From RPQJ01 sp035691185 (GTDB lineage Bacteria > Pseudomonadota > Gammaproteobacteria > Steroidobacterales > Steroidobacteraceae), in contig DASSJN010000023.1 in assembly GCA_035691185.1 (NCBI GenBank), positions 1 to 6,941 on the forward strand: a stretch of 6,941 bases of DNA, given 5' to 3'. The notes under the pieces were generated by a model. The model saw nothing but the letters and a program-made list of their open reading frames with translations. It searched no databases and was not told where the DNA came from. The position numbers and the translations under genes were made by a program. Of this stretch, positions 5,779 to 6,941 are shown piece after piece. Positions within the stretch are counted from its first letter, which is position 1; each line of letters opens with the position of its first letter.

Positions 5779-6941
5779 CTCCGGCTCGCCCGGGCCATGA
5801 ACCGCGGCTCGAGCTGCGAGAGGTCGGCCGTGATCTGTGCCGCCTCGCCCAGGATGGCGTCCGGCGGGTCCTTGATTTCGGTCGCCGCTTTCAGCACCGG
5901 CTCGCCGAGCGCCGCGCGGCGGGCGTTCTCGCGCGCCAGCTGCTCACCGGCCCGGGCCTCGCGTTCAGCCTTGCGCTTGGCCAGGTTCAGCGAAACCGAC
6001 TTTTCGCTCCGCATCTCGTCGATCGCCGCAATTTCGCGCACCGCGAACTGGAAGTTCGGGTCCCGTGCGGCTCGCTCATCGTGCGCGCGCTGCAGCTCGG
6101 GCATCAGCGAGGCATACGCGCCCTGGCGACGGAAGTCGGCTGGCCGGATGCGGTTCCAGGGCAGCGAGCCGTCACGCGAGCTCTCGCCGACTTCCTCGGT
6201 GCTGATCGCGGAGGGCAGGGGGACGTCGGGCATGACGCCACGGTTCTGCGTGCTGTCGCCGGTCACGCGGTAATACATGCCGATCGTCACCGTGAGCTGG
6301 CCGTACCCGGGGTCCTGCCCGAGGGCGTACCGGTCGAGGGGGTAGAGGTTCTGCACCGAGCCCTTGCCGTAGGTTTCCTGGCCGATCACGAGGCCACGGC
6401 CATAGTCCTGCATGGCCGCCGCGAAGATCTCCGAGGCCGAGGCGCTGAAGCGGTCGACGAGGATCGTGAGCGGCCCGTCGTAGGCCACGCCGCTGTCCTC
6501 GGACTCGAGCACCTCGACACGCCCGCCGGTTTCGCGCAGCTGCACGACAGGGCCCTTCGGCACGAACAGGTTGACGAGCCCGATCGCCTCGGAGAGGTGG
6601 CCGCCGCCGTTCTCGCGCAGGTCGAGCACGAGCCCGTCGACGCCGCCTTCGGCCCTGATCTCCTCGAGCAGGCGACGCACGTCGCGCGTCGTACTGCGGT
6701 ATTCGTCGTCGCCCGCCGCGCGCGCGTTGTAGTCCTGGTAGAACGAGGGCACGGTGATCACGCCCACCTTGAGCGGCTTGTCGCCCCGCTGGATCTGACG
6801 GATTTCCTTCTTCGCCGCCTGCGCCTCGAGCGTGATCTTCTTGCGCGGCAGCACGAGGATGCGTTCCTGTGTTCCCGGCGGCGCGTTGGCCGGCTGCACC
6901 TGCAGGCGCACGAACGAGCCGTTCGGACCGCGGATCAGCTC
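5769..6941 (-). CDS. prc: Tail-specific (C-terminal processing) periplasmic protease, S41 family, 5' end outside window
   Basis: C-terminal 390 residues of a Prc/Tsp-like endopeptidase of about 680-700 residues, which degrades or trims envelope proteins from their C-termini in the periplasm. The window starts at the end of the PDZ region (ELIRGPNGS, then PANAPPGTQERILVL). The S41 core follows, with the conserved DLRENGGG at window residues 107-114. In the FSASASEIFAAAMQDYG block the middle Ser (window residue 168, codon at 6440) is the predicted nucleophile. The Lys in ETYGKGSVQ (window residue 193, codon at 6365) lies 25 residues later, exactly the Ser452-Lys477 spacing of E. coli Prc. The tail from STQNRGVMPDVPLP onward, including GSLPWNRI and a charged helical region, matches the DUF3340-type C-terminal domain of proteobacterial Prc rather than short CtpA proteins. 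The reading frame has no start in the window; GTG at 6911 is an internal Val. It ends 172 bp before the efflux operon and is probably a separate transcription unit. Confidence 0.95.
   Translation of the reverse strand, partial: ELIRGPNGSFVRLQVQPANAPPGTQERILVLPRKKITLEAQAAKKEIRQIQRGDKPLKVGVITVPSFYQDYNARAAGDDEYRSTTRDVRRLLEEIRAEGGVDGLVLDLRENGGGHLSEAIGLVNLFVPKGPVVQLRETGGRVEVLESEDSGVAYDGPLTILVDRFSASASEIFAAAMQDYGRGLVIGQETYGKGSVQNLYPLDRYALGQDPGYGQLTVTIGMYYRVTGDSTQNRGVMPDVPLPSAISTEEVGESSRDGSLPWNRIRPADFRRQGAYASLMPELQRAHDERAARDPNFQFAVREIAAIDEMRSEKSVSLNLAKRKAEREARAGEQLARENARRAALGEPVLKAATEIKDPPDAILGEAAQITADLSQLEPRFMARASRSGG

Noticed and set aside
6881..6911. GTG at 6911 as the start of the protease gene
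   Set aside because: The frame stays open to the window edge and the residues before it (ELIRGPNGS) match the end of the Prc PDZ region, so the codon is an internal Val.

Overview
The window is high-GC bacterial chromosome. All recognisable genes are on the minus strand, so transcription runs from the high coordinates towards position 1. The tail-specific protease with its DUF3340-type C-terminus, followed by a tripartite RND efflux operon, points to a Gram-negative bacterium. The protease reads most like Gammaproteobacteria, perhaps the Xanthomonadales/Nevskiales neighbourhood. That placement is an impression from sequence style, not a search result.

Layout in transcription order: (1) 6941-5769, the C-terminal 390 residues of a Prc/Tsp-like periplasmic S41 protease, whose 5' part lies outside the window. 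(2) 5768-5597, the only substantial intergenic region (172 bp), which is AT-richer than its surroundings and dense in dyad symmetry. It holds a GC hairpin over the protease stop codon, a 79-bp element bounded by 16-bp perfect inverted repeats, and a 26-bp operator-like palindrome covering the -35 of a likely promoter for the downstream operon. (3) 5596-4451, a periplasmic adaptor (membrane fusion) lipoprotein. (4) 4401-1159, a complete RND inner-membrane permease of 1080 residues. (5) 1133-1, the first 377 residues of a second, divergent RND permease that runs off the window.

The adaptor and two permeases are spaced by 49 and 25 bp and very probably form one operon. The adaptor carries the TolC-docking motif R-x3-L-x6-S at its coiled-coil tip, so an outer-membrane TolC-type partner is expected; none is encoded here. 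The operator-like palindrome suggests repression by a dimeric regulator (TetR/AcrR type is a guess) that is not encoded in the window.

I see no mobile-element genes, RNA genes, CRISPR or defence genes, and no clearly new protein system. The most unusual material is the structured intergenic region between the protease and the efflux operon. The long plus-strand reading frames opposite the permease genes are composition artefacts.
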